From NCBI GenBank assembly GCA_002840125.1, contig PGZF01000002.1, positions 372,001 to 436,000 of the forward strand: a stretch of DNA of 64,000 nt. The letters are read 5' to 3'. The translations under genes and the position numbers were made by a program. Under the pieces are notes generated by a model. It was not told the DNA's origin and did not search any database. It worked only from the letters and a program-made list of their open reading frames with translations. Shown here one piece after another: positions 62,477-64,000 of the stretch; position 1 is the first letter of the stretch, and every line of letters starts with the position of its first letter. The DNA is from Gammaproteobacteria bacterium HGW-Gammaproteobacteria-15. Its GTDB lineage: Bacteria; Pseudomonadota; Gammaproteobacteria; Enterobacterales; Alteromonadaceae.

Positions 62477-63430
62477 TCAGGCAGACGGCACCAGACGCAG
62501 AATTTCGCTCAGTACATCATCAGTGGTGATGCCTTCCGCTTCTGCGGCATAGGTCAGAATTAAACGGTGGCGCAGGGCGTTATGAAATACAGCCTGAATA
62601 TCATCGGGTGTGACAAAATCACGGCCCGCCAGCCAGGCTTTGGCCCGGGCACAGCGTTCTACGGCAATAGTGGCACGCGGGCTGGCACCATAGCCAATCC
62701 AACTGGCCAGTTTATCGCTGTATGCTTTAGCATTACGCGTTGCCATTATCAGCTGCACTATATAATGTTCCAGGCTTTCAGCCATATGCAGTTGCAAAAT
62801 GGCTTTACGTGCAGCAAAGATATCGGCCTGACTGATGGGCGACACCGCAGCCTGTGTGCCAGATAGTGCTTCGCCGCGGGTTAATTTCAGTATCGCCAGT
62901 TCAGTAGCGGCATCCGGGTAATCGACTTTTAAGTGCAGTAAAAAGCGGTCGAGCTGGGCTTCAGGCAGGGGGTAGGTGCCTTCCTGCTCCAGTGGGTTTT
63001 GTGTCGCCATAACCAGAAACAGCTCTGGCAACGGGTAAGTTTTGCGACCAACGGTAACCTGTTTTTCAGCCATCGCTTCAAGCAGTGCAGATTGCACTTT
63101 GGCCGGGGCACGGTTTATTTCGTCAGCCAGAATAATATGATGAAACAGCGGGCCGCTTTGAAATTCAAACTGGCCGGTTTCCGGGCGGTAAATGTCGGTG
63201 CCGGTTAAATCGGCCGGTAATAAATCCGGTGTAAACTGAATGCGGTGAAACTGGCCTTCAACGCCATGCGCCAGCGCATTAACGGCGCGGGTTTTGGCCA
63301 GCCCCGGTGGGCCTTCTACCAGTAAATGACCATTAGCCAGCAACGCCAGCAATATTCCCTCAGTAAGTTCAGATTGACCCAGTACCTGGCTGTCCAGATA
63401 GGCCTTTAAGCCACAAAACGCATTTACCAT
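62477..63430 (-). CDS. MoxR-family AAA ATPase
   Basis: 317 aa. Walker A VEGPPGLAKTRAV near residue 38, Walker B IILADEINRAP, sensor 1 MATQNPLEQEGTYPLPEAQLDRF and a C-terminal helical lid. MoxR ATPases act as chaperone-like partners of VWA proteins, which are encoded in the same operon. It is the first gene; the promoter lies in the 199 bp shared with divergent fadI. Confidence 0.92.
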   Translation of the reverse strand: MVNAFCGLKAYLDSQVLGQSELTEGILLALLANGHLLVEGPPGLAKTRAVNALAHGVEGQFHRIQFTPDLLPADLTGTDIYRPETGQFEFQSGPLFHHIILADEINRAPAKVQSALLEAMAEKQVTVGRKTYPLPELFLVMATQNPLEQEGTYPLPEAQLDRFLLHLKVDYPDAATELAILKLTRGEALSGTQAAVSPISQADIFAARKAILQLHMAESLEHYIVQLIMATRNAKAYSDKLASWIGYGASPRATIAVERCARAKAWLAGRDFVTPDDIQAVFHNALRHRLILTYAAEAEGITTDDVLSEILRLVPSA

Positions 63431-63536
63431 AATGTTATCTGTCTTAATTAATTGGATTTATTGGTTGTTTTATCGCCATTGGCCGAAAAAACGGGCTAGG
63501 CTAAGACGTTATAACCTAAATATGGTTCCGTTTGCA

Positions 63537-63554
63537 TTAAAACAAGTGTTTTAA
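63537..63554. promoter_or_regulatory. Perfect palindrome upstream of fadI, PsrA-like
   Basis: TTAAAACA and TGTTTTAA face each other across AG. The core AAAC-N4-GTTT fits the published G/CAAAC-N2-4-GTTTG/C PsrA type. It lies 76-93 bp before fadI, where a -35 region could be (a TACAAT -10-like hexamer is at 63572-63577). PsrA represses fatty-acid oxidation genes in several gammaproteobacteria. Confidence 0.5.
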
Positions 63555-63589
63555 TTTTCAGCGACTGTCGTTACAATCGATCGCAACAA

Positions 63590-63606
63590 TACAGGTCAGA
63601 CCTGTA
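63590..63606. promoter_or_regulatory. Perfect palindrome upstream of fadI, FadR-like
   Basis: TACAGGTC-A-GACCTGTA is an 8+1+8 inverted repeat, 24 bp before the fadI ATG. The GGTCnGACC core is that of FadR operators (E. coli TGGTCnGACCA type). It would lie just after a start site set by TACAAT at 63572, a suitable place for repression. Confidence 0.6.
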
Positions 63607-63629
63607 ATATTGATAACAAGAGGAACATT

Positions 63630-64000
63630 ATGAGCTCGCCAATTAAACTTACCACCCGCCAGGGCGACCGAATCGCCATAGTCAGCGGCCTGCGTACACC
63701 GTTTGCCAAACAGGCGACTGAATTTCATGGTGTTTCTGCACTGGATTTGGGCAAACTGGTGGTAAACGAGCTGCTGATCAGAAGCGAGCTGGATGTAAAA
63801 TTAATTGAGCAGGTGGTGTATGGTCAGGTAGTACAAATGCCCGAAGCGCCCAATATTGCCCGCGAAATTGTACTGGGCACCGGTATGAATGTGCATACCG
63901 ATGCATTTAGTGTTACGCGGGCCTGTGCCACCAGTTTCCAGTCTGTGGTCAGTGTGGCTGAATCGATGATGGCCGGTATTACCCAAATTGGTTTAGCGGG
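63630..64000 (+). CDS. fadI: Fatty-acid oxidation thiolase, FadI (partial, 3' end beyond window)
   Basis: The first 123 codons are visible. The N-terminal [20 protein letters not shown] and [19 protein letters not shown]-type stretch (here [12 protein letters not shown]) are very close to E. coli FadI. The nucleophilic cysteine is in [13 protein letters not shown] 63630 has AGAGGA 5 bp upstream. FadI is the beta-ketothiolase subunit of the FadIJ complex; fadJ would be expected downstream, outside the window. Confidence 0.94.
   Translation, partial: MSSPIKLTTRQGDRIAIVSGLRTPFAKQATEFHGVSALDLGKLVVNELLIRSELDVKLIEQVVYGQVVQMPEAPNIAREIVLGTGMNVHTDAFSVTRACATSFQSVVSVAESMMAGITQIGLA

Overview
The window is a stretch of gammaproteobacterial chromosome. 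Gene content (fadI, a tesA/ybbA/ybbP locus, folX next to a yfcH-type gene, a PhoP/PhoQ-like pair, putP, a MoxR/Bat operon) and protein style suggest the Alteromonadales/Chromatiales neighbourhood (Rheinheimera- or Alishewanella-like). The genus is inferred from memory of these families, not from a search. Coding density is high, and base and codon use look uniform by eye.

About 1-44.6 kb is one large exopolysaccharide locus of the exosortase A (XrtA)/PEP-CTERM type. Its right half is the recognisable core. A divergent promoter region near 38.6-38.76 kb drives rightwards an export lipoprotein, a chain-length protein, a tyrosine kinase and an outer-membrane protein. Leftwards it drives the initiating sugar transferase, a deacetylase, a FemAB-like protein, the stp1 and stp2 glycosyltransferases, XrtA fused to EpsI, an amidotransferase, further glycosyltransferases, a CapK-like ligase, a newly noticed 27-codon membrane-peptide gene and an O-antigen-ligase-like polymerase/ligase. 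The ExeA-like ATPase closes the block on the opposite strand. The middle (14-24 kb) holds a flippase, a pyruvyl transferase, GT2, a glutaminase-less asparagine-synthetase homologue, a second deacetylase, two BioF2-type acyltransferases and a DegT aminotransferase.

The left part (0.7-14.1 kb) holds the least understood chemistry: an acyl carrier protein, an AMP-forming ligase, a PLP decarboxylase and two alpha/beta hydrolases that lack the usual nucleophilic serine. With these are an SGNH/MBOAT O-acetylation pair, a sulfotransferase, a protein with three tandem VanZ-like motifs and an unrecognised membrane-anchored protein. The likely product is a heavily decorated (acetylated, possibly sulfated, pyruvylated and N-acylated) surface polysaccharide coupled to XrtA-dependent protein sorting. 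No PEP-CTERM substrate is encoded in the window. A PrsT-like TPR lipoprotein is cut by the left edge.

From 44.9 kb on the content is housekeeping. A near-consensus stable-RNA promoter precedes tRNA-Ala(GGC) and three identical tRNA-Glu(TTC) genes. Then come tesA divergent from a YbbA/YbbP-type ABC system, a yfcH-like gene with folX, a PepSY-PhoP-PhoQ operon, a ComEA-like secreted HhH protein, an EAL/HDOD protein, putP, and a six-gene MoxR-DUF58-DUF4381-VWA-VWA/TPR-BatD operon. The window ends inside fadI, whose upstream region carries two near-perfect palindromes resembling PsrA- and FadR-type operators.
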